This document shows, one piece after another, positions 24,088 to 36,667 of a stretch of 64,000 nt of DNA. This DNA comes from Erigeron canadensis (taxonomy: Eukaryota > Streptophyta > Magnoliopsida > Asterales > Asteraceae): the NCBI RefSeq assembly GCF_010389155.1, contig NC_057762.1, positions 32,672,055-32,736,054 of the forward strand, given 5' to 3'. The translations under genes and the position numbers were made by a program. The stretch's first letter is position 1. The number at the start of each line of letters is the position of its first letter. The notes under the pieces were generated by a model. The model was not told where the DNA came from and did no database searches. It was given only the letters and a program-made list of their open reading frames with translations.

Positions 24088-24834
24088 TTACTTCCAATCA
24101 AGCATGTCCAGCAGCCAGAGCACCTCTTCCTCCGAGTTTGCAATATCAGAAAAGTCCATTTCAATGCCAAAGACATCAATATCTCCATCATCACCTTGCT
24201 CCATAAACAACAAAGAAATCCAAGCACGTATTCCAGACACAAAAGGGTGCGCAGGGGAAAACACAAGGTACTCAAATGCAAGTGCTCTACAAGTTGAGCG
24301 TTCAATATAGTCAAACATAGCCTCATGGACTAAACAAGCAACTTTATTGGTGTCTTTCCGTGCCACAAGCACAGAAACACTAACAATCTGTGTATAAGGA
24401 ACCGCAAATTGTGGTTTTACAGGCAGCGTCAGCTTGTAGTCTGGACCTTCTAAATAATACTTCATCACAGTGCTAATCCCAGTTGGTGGAGTCCAGTTGC
24501 CCTTTTGGAGTACGGGGCCTGCGACCACTTCTGAGAAGAGTAAATTTCCATCCGCCCAGAAGTCAATGTAGAACTCGAGATCATTTAGGGAGATTCTTGG
24601 AGGAAGGAGAGTTCTATTGGTTTCACGCTTGTAGAATGTCTTAAATAATTTATGATATGTTACAGGAGGGGGCCGATTCTTACACGTTGATGGCCATTTC
24701 TTTGCACAAAGACATTTCCAGAAGTAATCGTCTTCAGCAATGTTTCTCCATTGCTTACATACTGCCATACAAGAAGCTAAGTCGGTGCCTTCAAGTAGTG
24801 GGAAAACAGCCTTCAGTATCTCATCAGATGACAT
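24088..24834 (-). CDS. F-box protein, At5g39250-like
   Basis: A single coding exon of 248 codons. Residues 1-47 form an F-box (SSDEILKAVFPLLEGTDLAS, then CKQWRNIAEDDYFWKCLCAKKW), which binds the SKP1/ASK adaptor of SCF ubiquitin ligases. The remaining ~200 residues match the plant family of which Arabidopsis At5g39250 is a member and have no kelch or LRR repeats; the substrate is unknown. The 5' UTR appears to be split: an AG acceptor ends at 24878 and a CAG|GTAACC donor lies at 26188/26187, giving an intron of about 1.3 kb that carries a SINE. The family assignment rests on recall of similarity. Confidence 0.85.
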   Translation of the reverse strand: MSSDEILKAVFPLLEGTDLASCMAVCKQWRNIAEDDYFWKCLCAKKWPSTCKNRPPPVTYHKLFKTFYKRETNRTLLPPRISLNDLEFYIDFWADGNLLFSEVVAGPVLQKGNWTPPTGISTVMKYYLEGPDYKLTLPVKPQFAVPYTQIVSVSVLVARKDTNKVACLVHEAMFDYIERSTCRALAFEYLVFSPAHPFVSGIRAWISLLFMEQGDDGDIDVFGIEMDFSDIANSEEEVLWLLDMLDWK

Positions 24835-25426
24835 TTCATCACAACAGGCTAAAGATCACACACTCAATCCTTTTATCCTGTAAATATATGCAACTCCGTA
24901 AAGCAAAATATAAACAAACATTCAAGTCTTATCTGCATGAGAGGAAAACAAGATTACAATTATTTTATCTTATACTCAAAATTACCAAAGAGACGATATG
25001 TACAATATCACAAGACTTAAGTTTTAGTACATATTTATTCACATATTGCTCTATCAATCATGAACATATTAATTCCTTTCTCTATTTGGTTTAAGACTTC
25101 TATCCATACATGTGAACAACCACATTTATAAAAGGCGCCATGGCGCCACCATATCATCAAACTTTCATGACACACCTGCGTCCACATTACATTACTATGT
25201 GATACTGACACACACATCTTGTTTGTAGATGTGTGTATTATGGCATATAAAGATATCAGTAAGGTTGTCACATAATTAAGATAAAGTTCAAAAAAAAAAA
25301 ATAACATTTCCCCTTTTAAAGTCTGGAAATGTCATATTACCCAACTAAACCTCATATTTATAACTACTATACTCTTCTCCTCCACAAACAACGTCAAACA
25401 CTCGCCAACTTTCTTCCAACTCGCAA

Positions 25427-25671
25427 AGGTAAAATAAAGTAACTCCCAATGCCGTCTTCCACGGGTTTTGGGTCCCAATACCGTCTTCGACGGTGCATGG
25501 GGGAGGTTGATATGTAAACAGCCTTACCCCTACCAAAGGTAGAGAGGCTGCTTCCAGGTTCTACCATTGGTAGAAAAGGACCTCCAGCCTTGCTGGGCAT
25601 GAGGATCGAACCCATAACCTCTGTTTTCAGAGGCATGAACTCCAACCACTGATCCACCCTAGTTGGTTTTT
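25427..25671 (-). mobile_element. tRNA-derived SINE in the F-box 5'-UTR intron
   Basis: On the minus strand the tRNA-like head has an A-box-like GTGGATCAGTGG and a B-box GGTTCGATCC, followed by a body with GGCAGCCTCTCTACC-like and GGTAGGGGTAAGG phrases known from plant Au-like SINEs. A 13-bp perfect target-site duplication TTCCAACTCGCAA flanks it (25414-25426 and 25672-25684). Confidence 0.85.
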
Positions 25672-26270
25672 TTCCAACTCGCAAGACATTGCCTTATTTT
25701 AAACCATTATCTACATCAGCAAAAGATTAATACTTTAACGGTTACCTAAAAATGCCACCAGATACATATCCGACACTTTTTATAACAACATAAAGGCACA
25801 CATATGTGATTCGGCAAACCAATATAATCAGGATCAACTGTAAATCTACAATCACTAACCAAAAAATTCTGAGCAAATTAATTATTGACTACACAGAGTG
25901 AAAGCTTATAAAATAATAAACCAAAACATGATATAATCCTTTTCAGTTCAAATACAACAAAACCTAAAAAAAATGATCAATTACAGGTATAAAAATTAAA
26001 AAAAATCATGACCCAGATAATAAAACAATAAACCCAGTAATAAAAATATCAAATTTATATAATTGGGGTTAATATTTACCAAGATCACAAATATAAAACC
26101 TAATAATAATCGTTATAAAAAAGATAAACATATATAATATCATAAATAATTAGAATTGATGTATAATTTGTCAGATTAAAAGGTTACCTGAAAGAAGGAT
26201 TAATTAGAGGGCGATGTATTTGATGATAAATGAAGATTAAGAAAAGGATGGCGAGTCGTCTATGATTTTT

Positions 26271-27661
26271 GGTCAAAGAGGAAAGTCTAATAATTTATTT
26301 TTATTGACTTTTAAAATATCCATTAGTCATGGAGTAACCCGAATAAAAAGAACTCATTTTTTCACCCATTTACCCGGTACTTTTTAGACCATTCGTGATG
26401 TAAAAAAAAAAATATTTGGCCGTTAAAACCTCAAAAGTCAAAACGATTACTCCTATTAAAATTTTTTTCCTTTGTTTTTAACTATAACAATGTTAATACG
26501 AGTACTTATCAATATGTACATTTCATAGTTCCGTTCAATAACTAAAATGGGTGTGCGAGTCTAAAAGATTGTTTGGTTTAAAGGTTTTCCTTTAATCACT
26601 TGTAGCTTGTCTATAAAATTTTGTACCTCAGTTAATGGAACCCAAATCTCAACTCAAAGGCTAGTAGGCTTCATTATAAAAAATAGCAAGAAGTGGACGT
26701 GAACAATTTTGTCATATACAGGGCCCATTTGATTGATACATATGGTTTTTGTAATGTAATAATATATTAATATGACATGTTGTTATTAAGTCATAGTAAT
26801 TTAGATTTGATTCGTATAATCATAATTGGTGTGGTAGGTGTTGTCGTGTTGATATAAGTTTGTGTGTATATATGTATGCATGCACTTTCTTTCGCAATAT
26901 TTCAAAAAATCTCTCATGATATAGTTATTTTATTATTGCAGTCACTACTCAATAGATATACAGTCATGTCAAGAGATTCGTAACATATCCTCAGAAAGGT
27001 TATTTAATTTTCTTGTAATTTTGTATTGAAAATGCAGAAAGAATTAGGTAGTAATTATGTATAAAAATTGGAAGATGCTTTCTGATTTCATGTTAGAAGA
27101 TACTAGAAAACAATGTTTCTAATGCATTGTTTCAAAAAACTGTGATTTAAACGCATTTTCTGTTTTTTATGTTTTCACTTAAAACGTTTTTTTTTTTAAG
27201 AACAAGAGGTGTTTTCCTAAACTAAACACACATTTAGTAGCCATCCTAATTACAAGAGATACACATCCAGCACATAGAAAACTTGTAAGAACCAGATATA
27301 GGTATTAGACATAAAAACCTTTACCGCATTGGTCAATTATTGCTGATATGCTGTTTAGATATACCATTGATAACCCTCTGAGGAAGTATGATGTTCTGAA
27401 TGCAGGTAGGCGCATCAATGTTGAAGAGGCATTGTACATTATGGGTTGCTAATATATACGAAAAAATATGGACACTGCGTTAGAGTGAAGAATCTCACTC
27501 GATCACTAAGAAAACTTACAATACAAAAGAAATATTTTATGCAAAGCTGGTTTGAATATAGTGAAACAAATGAGTATGGCTCAACAAATCATAGGATATG
27601 AAACGAAAAAAAGGACTGCATGTAAGCAGTAATTTTGACACAAGGCAATAATCTATTTTCA
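26271..27661. other. Intergenic sequence
   Basis: AT-rich sequence between the divergent F-box 5' end and the UGT 3' end. No gene or clear transposon boundary was seen. Confidence 0.4.
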
Positions 27662-29315
27662 TTAGAAAGCGTTTTTTGCAGGTGCATTATCATTCCCTTG
27701 CTTCACCCAATCAATGAAATTGCTGAGGTTTTTGTTAGAGGGGTTTCCAGCTTGCAGACTTTCCATTGCTTTTTCTTGCAAATTTGAGGCGCTTTGTTTG
27801 GCTATGTTGTCGCTAAGCAACTTCTCCACTTTACTCTTTATTTCTTCTCGTGTGACAATGCCAAGATCATCTTTGATCAAAGGCAGACCGGTTTTCCAGA
27901 TATCACATACGTAAGTTGTGTTAAGAAACTGATCAGCAAAGTATGGCCAGCACAAGAAAGGAACGCCATTGCTAACGCCTTCCATGGTAGAGTTCCAACC
28001 ACAATGACTTATGAAACAAGCCACTGAGGGATGGGTTAGGACCTCCTGTTGAGGTGCCCAGCTTACTATTTTTCCACGATTGCCTACTTTATTCATGTAT
28101 CCAGTTGGAAAGACATAGTCGGTACTGCCATTTACACCAGGTCGTATGACCCACAAGAAGGGCTTGTTAGTGAGTTCTAACCCAAACGCCAGCTCGTCAA
28201 ATTGGGATTGGGTGAAAACTGTGAAACTTCCAAATGCCACATAGATAACCGAGCAGACTGGTTGTTGATCTAGCCATGTTACGCAAGTTGAATCTTCTTT
28301 CCAGAACTGACCTGCTTGCTTTTTCAATCTGTTTGTCGCTAAAAGGGGCCCTACTGGCAACATTTTTGGAAACAGGGTGAATGCCCCAGGCTCCAATTCC
28401 ATGGTTGAGTTGCAAAGTATGTGGTCTGCTACTTCTCCCGCTTCTTTGCCATCAAGAATTATTTTACGAAAGACAACTTCGTTAGTGGCTGTGTCACCAA
28501 TACATACCCATGTAAATTTTGCAGGGTCCATAGGCGGCATGGTTGTTGACAGCTGAACCATTTCATCCTTCAATGGTACACCTGAAACAAACAAAGACTT
28601 TACTGCATAAGGCTAAGTTTTAGATCTATCCCGTTTCTTTTTTACTTAATAGACTTAATAAATAAGAACTAAATACATTCAGTCAAATTTCATGTTTTTT
28701 TTACTTATATAAACAAAAATAACCGTCAATTACCTATTTTTCACTTAATACATACAGATATTATTTATACATTGAGCCACTTAATACATTTTGTACTTCA
28801 TGATTAAAAAAGAAACCTGCCCACTCACAAGTTAACTCACTTATCTTACCATTACTGTCGATAACCTCATTATCCAACAGCTTCTGAACGCTCATGATCA
28901 AGGTCATAAATGCAGCTGATCCGGAGCAAAAGGTTGCCAGTCGAATACCCATCTTCTGTGCTACTCTTGCAACCATTCCCATGGCATAATCGGTGATAAT
29001 CCAGGTAATATTTTCATCTTCATTTTTGTTAATACTTTTAATCAGCTCTTCTAGTTTGGTGGGCATGACCTGGTACAGTGATTCTATCAACCTTATGAAG
29101 TCATTCCTGTCCTCCCACGGTTCCATCCCATCTGGGACTGAAACCATTTGCAGCAAATCACTTGGATCATTTTCAGACGTACTCACAACCCGATATTCTG
29201 TATTGATAAATGTGACTTTGATACCATTACTGGTTAAGCGCCGTGCCAACTCCATGAGAGGAATCACATGACCTTGTGCCGGATAAGGTATTACAAGAAC
29301 ATGGAATATTTTCAT
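27662..29315 (-). CDS. UDP-glycosyltransferase, UGT83A-like
   Basis: Two exons (29315-28817 and 28581-27662) with a 235-bp GT-AG intron give 472 residues, the usual size of plant family-1 glycosyltransferases, which transfer sugar from UDP-sugar to small molecules in the cytosol. The catalytic His lies in PYPAQGHVIPLM near residue 16 and the partner Asp in ITDYAMG near residue 110. The PSPG donor-binding box runs from WAPQQEVLTHPSV through HCGWNSTMEGV to YFADQ; its last residue is Gln, typical of glucose users. Sequence style (CNSTMELEPGAF, TWLDQQ) fits group UGT83A1. The acceptor is unknown. The intron carries MITE-like sequence. A decayed paralogue lies at 44.3-45.1 kb. Confidence 0.92.
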
Positions 29316-31106
29316 GCTTATTCCACTTAATTGGAGCTAGCTTCTAAAGAATGCTATATATGTTTTGCACATAACACTCTGCTGCCCTGTCTCTATTTAT
29401 ATAGAGAGGTATGAATGAGATTTTAAAGGTTGATGGTCCTACATTCATCTTTTTTTATTAATAATACAATAGCTGGTATTGATGACTTGGTGTTTCTACA
29501 TATTAGTATGGACGGTCTTTTGAAACATATTCATAAAGTCTATGTAGATTTTTTTTGGAACCTACTAATTAGTTAAGAGGTATGAAGTATGAACCCTGTT
29601 GATTAGACGAGTAGCTTTTGGAACTTAAAATCTATAAACTAAAATCATAGATCGGTGTCACATGTCCAATTCTCCAGTACTACATGATTAACGTCCATGG
29701 TAATGCAATATTAATAAGTGTGCAATGTGCAAGAGCTCGGTTCTAACACCGGACCATTTGAGTCTTTACGTCATGTATTCATGGCAGTAGTAGTGACTTG
29801 GAGTTAATTTGTTTCTGTCTTCCATTCCTTAGATTGTTAAGGGATTTTCTTTTCTTTCTAGCCCAAGCTTACCATGAATAAGCCACAAAAACTGTTTAAG
29901 GTAATTAATCAAGAGGTTCAAAATTAGAACCTTGCTAGTACAATTGCACCTTGCCTAATAATGATATACCATATACCTAACGTTTAGGGCTTTTTTTACT
30001 CAACCTAATAGTGTCTGTATCCATTAATTAAAAAAAATAGGTAATTGACAGTTTTTTTTTGTTTATTAAGTAAAAAAATGAACATGAAGTTTGACTGAAT
30101 GTATTAAGTTCCTAATTATTAAGTTTATCTATATCTATACTACCATATAAAAAGTATACCCCATGTTGAAAAGTTAAGATTTTTGGGACATGCGAAATTA
30201 CCATTTTCCTCTTTATTGAATTAAATTACACAATTAGTCCATTATCTTTTAAAAGATATCCACTGCTCTTTTGGATCAAATATTTTTATATCAAATACCT
30301 ACACTACTTGACGCACCTGCCGCCACCAACGGTCGCCGTCGCCATCATGCCACCACATCACTGTCACTATCATCGCCGCCGCATTGCGTGGATATCATGC
30401 GTGTTATTAAAAAAAGAACAAGGCCTTAGTATAACCTAATGCTTTACCATGAATGTATATGTTATTCAAGGCAGCTAAAGCCAATCGGATGTCTTCTTAA
30501 ACATGGCTCTTGTATTAATTTATTATTATTTTTGAGCCGCTACTAATGTTGTTAATGTAAATGAGAACCTAAGGACATATGTTAAAGTCATTTAATCTCT
30601 TAACAAATGATGTACTTCGCATCTTGAAGTAACTACGAATCAAATTCTTTAGTTTAACGCTTTAATGTTTATGTTACCGGCCAAATCTTCCCATTTCTTT
30701 GTACGATCTACCAATAAACTAAAACATGATTGAGATGTTCTTGATACGACACATGGCATAATCCTTAATGGCTTAATCGACACGTGTTCTTTTAATTTAT
30801 TAAATTAGCTTTTTTTTAATTGTATATAGATTCAATTTCTTTATTAGACTTAAAATTAAACTCTAACTCTTGGCTTATTAATACAAAAAACCTTTTTAAT
30901 TGTCTTTTTTTTTCTCAATTCTTCAAATCTTCAAATCCTATTACTTATATTATTTATAATAAACTATTAACATGAAGACTTCAAAATTTTGAGTTTACGA
31001 TCCGAAATCACCAGGCTATTTATTGTCATCCAATATGCTTATAAGTTCTAATTTTGACGTGATTTTAAAAATTGTAGGTAAATCCAAAACTACAACTAAA
31101 CATATA
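29316..31106. other. UGT upstream region with MITE-like and Helitron-like sequence
   Basis: No gene seen. At about 30015-30110 there is an inverted copy of a segment in the UGT intron (28665-28755), both with AATACATTCAGTCAAA and GTCAATTACCTATTTTT-type phrases, resembling hAT-type MITE sequence. At about 30126 TCTATATCTATACTACCATA looks like a Helitron 5' end, but no matching 3' hairpin was found. Confidence 0.35.
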
Positions 31107-31360
31107 TTATATTTGGGAAAAAGTACCTTTATAGACAAAATTGAGGGGGCATATTACAAATTGAACCTGCTTTTGAGATTTATGCAATTTAAACAAAACT
31201 TCCGTAAAATAGTACCTAAAATCACAAGGATAAATTAAGCAAATGAAAAGATAACACTTGGCATGTGGTCATGTGACTCCATCCACACTTTTTTCTCACT
31301 CCTTTCATTTTTTTTTAAGCGTCTGGTGATCCGACCAGTTTTTTAGTAAAATGACCACAC

Positions 31361-31387
31361 TTTTTGCAGCGACCTTCGCTGCAAAAA
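31361..31387. repeat. Left subterminal palindrome of the MULE
   Basis: TTTTTGCAGCGA and TCGCTGCAAAAA arms around a 3-base centre. Five related copies lie near the other end (39289-39315, 39408-39434, 39526-39552, 40021-40046, 40108-40132). Confidence 0.8.
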
Positions 31388-31701
31388 GTCGATGTACGAA
31401 ATCGTACACTGTGGACTTAGTGTACGTGCGGTTCTATAAATGGAAACTCGTGGCGTCCGCTTTTCTCACAATCGCTTTCAAGTTGTAAACTTATTGTTCT
31501 TTCTCACAATCGCTTTCTATCTGTTCTTTTTAATTGTTCTTTCTCACAATCTTTAGTAAGCTTATTCATTCTATCTATATTATTCTTTCTATTATTGTTC
31601 TTTCTATTTCTCACAATATACATACGCGCATATATATATATATTGTTTTCATTTATATATATAGATATAGATATATAGATATACATTAGATTTTATTTCA
31701 G

Positions 31702-34700
31702 ATGGATTTTGAAAGTATATGGGGCGAAATGGGTGCGGAAGGTTTTGAGCTTCACTTAGAAGAACCTGATGAAGATTTGACATACCAGAGGCGGCCCCTC
31801 ATTTTGACTACGACGCTAGGGTTTTCCACACCGATCAGGTATCCTCGTTAACTTTAAAAAAAACTAATTTAGGCAAATATCATTATTAGTTTATATTTTA
31901 GTAGTATTTAATTTGTGTTTTTTGTTAAATTTATTGCATATTTAAAATGTTATATATTTATTAGTATACAAATTAATGATAATTTTAGAAAAAAACTAAT
32001 TTAGGCAAATATCATTAGAATATTTATATTTTAGTACTATTTGATTTGTGTTAGGATGTTAAATTTATTGCAATGTTAAAATATTAGATATTTATTAGTA
32101 TACAAATTAATGATAATTTTTATAAAAAACTAATCTACGCAAATATCATTAAATATTTATATTTTAGTACTATTTCATTTGTGTTAGGATGTTAAATTTA
32201 TTGCATATTTAAATGTTAGATATTTATTAGTATACAAATTAATGATAATTTATTAAAAAAAAACTAATTTAGGCAAATATCATAAAAATATTTATATTTT
32301 AGTAGTATTTAATTTGTGTTTCGTTGTTATATTTATTGCATATTTTAAAATGTTAGATATTGCATATTTAAAATGTTAGATATTTATTAGTTAAAATGTT
32401 AGATATTTATTAGTATATAAATTAATGATAATTTGTTAAAAAAATTAATGATATTGCATATTTAAAATGTTAGATATTGCACAAGGAAAATATTATCAAA
32501 TGACTAATTAATATTATAAAAAACTAATCTACGCAAATATCATTAAAATATTTATATTTTAGTACTATTTCATTTGTGTTAGGATGTTAAATTTATTGCA
32601 TATTTAAAATGTTAGATATTTATTAGTATACAAATTAATGATAATTGTTAAAAAAAAAACTAATTTAGGCAAATATCATAAAATATTTATATTTTAGTAG
32701 TATTTAATTTGTGTTTCGTTGTTATATTTATTGCATATTTTAAAATGTTAGATATTGCATATTTAAAATGTTAGATATTTATTAGTATATGAATTAATGA
32801 TATTGCTCAAGGACTAATAATACTAATTTAGGTGTTCGATTCACACGAAGAATTGTTCAACTGGCCAAAAGTACAGGATTGCAGCTTGGTTATGTGTTAA
32901 TCAAACGACGAACAAATTCCAACTTAGCTGGTGTAAGAAATAAAGTGACGATAGTCTGTAATCTTTCTGGGAAAATGGATGATAGGATAAGCGGCCTCGT
33001 TAAAAAGACACTTAAGTGTCAGTGCCCCTTTAGATTAATCGGTCGTTTAACTGATGATGGTTGGAGGATAACCGTTGTAGACGACACACATAATCACTAT
33101 CCAGCTGAGAATCTGGAGGGTTACGCGTACGCAAGAAGGTTGACTGAAGAGGAGAGATTATTTCTGGAAGAAGAATATCATCGTGGTAGTACGCCCCGTA
33201 GGATGTTAAAGCTGTTGAAAGACAAATTTCCAGGAAACTTGACCCGCAGTGATGACATTTACAATTTCCAAAAAGCTATGCGGAAGAAGGCGGCCGAAAA
33301 ACATGGGAACACTCCAATGCAGGTATATCATATCAAATTTACATATCTTTTTATTTATTTACCATGATAAAGTATCTGAAACGACATATGTACGCCATAT
33401 TGTTCAAACGAAACAGGTTATGTTCAGTTTGCTTAAGGAGCATAATTACTTGTATTATCATACAACAAACAGTGTATCTGGTCGGTTGGAGAATTTGTTT
33501 TTTATACATCCGACAGCATTTAAATTGTGGCGTGCATTTCCTTATGTTATCCAAATAGACGCCACGTACAAAACGAATATGTACAACATGCCATTGGTCG
33601 AGATCGTTGGTGTCACTCTAACAAACAGGACCTTTAGCATATCATATGCGTTTATCATAAGCGAACAAGAGCATAATTATAGATGGGTGTTGGAGTGTTT
33701 GAAGTCGACGTTAGGTGAAGGCTTTGTTGTGCGTGTTGTACTCACGGACCGGGATTTGGCCCTAATGAAAGCATGCAAAACCGTTATGCCTGAAGCATAC
33801 CATTTATTGTGTAGAGTGCACATATGGAGGAACATAGACAAATTTAGCATGTCATCGTTAAAAGGGGAAGAGAAATGGGGGCCTTTTTACGGATGGTGGA
33901 AAAAACTTTACGAGTCCCGCACACTAGAAGAGTACACCAACAATTTATCATATTTAAAAGAGAAGATGGGTCCCCGTTTAGACAGTAAGTGAAGTGCTTT
34001 TGAAGTTTTTTTTTTTCTAATTTTTGGTAAATCACATATACCCACACACGCTAATCACATGTTAAATTGACAGAGGTTTACAAATACCTGCAGAAGGAGT
34101 GGCTTTCCCCGTACAAGGAAAAGTTTGTGTCCTTTTGGGTGGATCAGCACCTCAACTACCGTAATTACACTACCAACAGAGTTGAGGCTGAGCATTCACT
34201 CCTCAAGTCCGAGTTACAGGGGAGATGTACATTTCAACGAATAATTCAGTGTGTTAATGATGTCCTCCTCGGACAAGATACAGAAATCAAGGGCCAACTG
34301 GAAGAAAGCAGGATTTATAGAGCTGGTAAACACAACTACCCATGTTTGAAAGACCTGCTTTGTATCGTATCTGTGACAGCTCTTGATATAATGGTCGATG
34401 AAATAAAACGATTAAAAAATGAGATCGGAAAAGACTTGAGAAAATGCGGGTGTAAGGTGTGGACTAGTTGTGGCCTTCCATGTGCCTGTCGTCTAGCTGC
34501 GTACATGCATTGCAGTAAGTTTATTGAAATATAGGCAATTGCTTTTTTTTATTTGCTAAATGCACAAATATTTAATACATATTTTTCGTCAAAAATGTAG
34601 ACAAACGTGTTGAGGTGCATACCATAAATGACTTTTGGAGAAAGCTAGACCTGACACCGTCGACATGCCTTCCGGACAACGATCATCGAAAAGACTCTGA

Positions 34701-36410
34701 CGATGACGAAGCTATCGACCAATTAGTAGAGGATGTTAAAGTCCAGTTTAAGGATCAACCGAAGTCAAATCGCAAAAACTGGATTTCTAAACTAAAAGAC
34801 ATCGTCTATCCGGGGCGAACGAAAATCAAGGACCCGTCTATTATTAAAAATAAACGTGGAAGACCAATCGGGTCAAAGAAAAATATACCTCAAGTATGTC
34901 GGATCATAATTCTAACTACATTTAATTAATTGACAATTTTTTTTTTTGTTAATTGCCCCCTATTTGTTAGTATACTTGTAAGTGTAATCTCTTATTTAAT
35001 TTTTTTTTTTGGCAGGCGCCCGAACAAAACAGACCAGCGACAAACACAGCACCCTCGGGTCTTCAAAAATCCAGGTCGGTTCAATTCTCCGATCAATTTT
35101 CGCAGCCATCATGTACATTTGGAGAAGGCCAATATGCGAGACACAGCGAATACGTGAGCACCCAATCACGTTTTTTTGAAGAAAGGGAAAGTCAACCACA
35201 ATCACCTGAAAGTCGTAGACAAGAGTGATTATGTGGGCACCGGTTCATTTTTCGCGGAAACACCATCACGTTTCTTCAATGAAAATGAAAGCCAGGCACA
35301 ATCACCTGAAAGTCGGAGACAGAGTGATTATGTGAGCACCAGTTCTGTTTTCGCGGAAACACCATCACGTTTATTCAATGAAACTGAAAGCCAGCCCGAA
35401 TGGGGTCAGATTGGGAGACAAAGTAATTATGTGGGCCTATCAATGAACGTGCCAGACAATGTAGACGAACCATACAACGAAGTAGTATGGGGTCAAAGTG
35501 GTAGGCAAAGTGGGTATGTGGGTTATGAGTTCAACATCCCGGAAATACAGATTCCTTTGGCGAACCTTATAACAAACTATACTGGGGACAAAGTGGCAGA
35601 CATAGTTCGTATGTGGGTACCGATTCACGTTTCGCAGACACACAAAGTTATTCGGAGAGCAGATAACCAAACGCAAGAAGAAACATATAGCTTTGTTGAT
35701 CAATTGTTCTCGACACCCACTACACAGAATACACAAAATCCCCAGAACAACCCTGAACCGTTTACACACAACTTTTTCCCGAGTGAGTCTACATCGTTTG
35801 ACATGAGTCATTACCTAGGCCAGCTCCCTAAGTTCTTTCAAAGATACGTTGTAATATAAAAAATGTACAGTCTGATGGTAACTGTGGGTTTCGGCACTGG
35901 CTGTTGCTTTGGGTGAAAACGAGCAAAAATTCGAGTGGATTCGCAAACTAATGCTAGAGGAGTATGAGTCCAGGCGGATACTATGAGGGTGCATTCGCTG
36001 GTGACGCTAAGCACATACACACTTTGCTATCAATGTCTTATCCAAATGGTCGCCCACACGATTACTGGATGATGAATCCATATTGCGCTATGCTGCTGTC
36101 TAATGCGTTGGGGGTAATAATTATCTGTTTAAGTTTAGAGGAGAACATCACATGTTTTCCTTTTTGGAAGGGGCCAGGCGAGCTATACGTAGATGACCCG
36201 ATATGCATTGCCCTGGTATCGGGGTCGACACATTTTGTTACGGTTGTTTTAGATACGGACTGCCCAATGCCTTACACCTCAGCTTAGGGACATGATAAAC
36301 CTGCATCGCAGGCCTGGGCAAGACATCCGAAGTACAGAGACCGTTTGGTTGAGTACCACAGACACGTTCAAGCTAATAAGGCACCTACGGGATATGAGAT
36401 CCTTGAATAG
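31702..36410 (+). pseudogene. MULE transposase fused to an OTU-type cysteine-protease-like domain, broken
   Basis: Likely exons: 31702-31838, 32832-33322, 33417-33984, 34074-34514, 34601-34893 and 35016-36410. The product order is an acidic N-terminus; a FAR1/MULE DNA-binding-type region (LQLGYVLIKRRTN, then CPFRL and THNHYP); a DDE MULE transposase core (IDATYKTN, LTDRDLAL, and Glu in the AEHSLLKSEL region); a SWIM-like zinc motif (CGCKVWTSCGLPCACRLA); a basic KRGRPIGSKK stretch; a linker of about five degenerate YVST-x-SRFF-ESQ repeats; and an OTU-like domain with SDGNCGFR (Cys) and THFVTVVL (His). Frameshifts occur in exon 1, near 32863, 35213, 35550, 35850, 35896 and 35975, with a stop near 36285. 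It encodes no functional protein now. Confidence 0.85.
31855..32830 (+). repeat. AT-rich minisatellite in the first MULE intron
   Basis: About six copies of a 127-138 bp unit beginning ACTAATTTAGGCAAATATCA or ACTAATCTACGCAAATATCA start near 31862, 31998, 32125, 32262, 32522 and 32659. Two unit types alternate in the later copies, so a pair of units of about 397 bp is itself duplicated (32125-32521 and 32522-about 32830). The array fills almost the whole intron. Confidence 0.85.
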
Positions 36411-36667
36411 TTTATTTATATCATATAATTGTTTGTTTGTAACTCTTTAACGTATGTAATAATAGTTATTACAACTAGTAGATATCGTTGATGTATTTTT
36501 TTACATATATTTGTTATAATGACTACTAATAATAGTTGACGTATTCTATAGCTATCTTTGATGTTTTGTTTTTAAAAGAACTAGATATCGTTGACATATT
36601 CTATTACTAATAATAGTTGACTAATAATAGTTTACGTAAAAAATACATTGTTTATAACAAAAAAATA
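36411..36667. other. Gap between convergent MULE genes
   Basis: About 257 bp, AT-rich, with several short GATATCGTTGA/TAATAGTTGAC repeats. It probably held the 3' UTRs of both genes. Confidence 0.5.
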
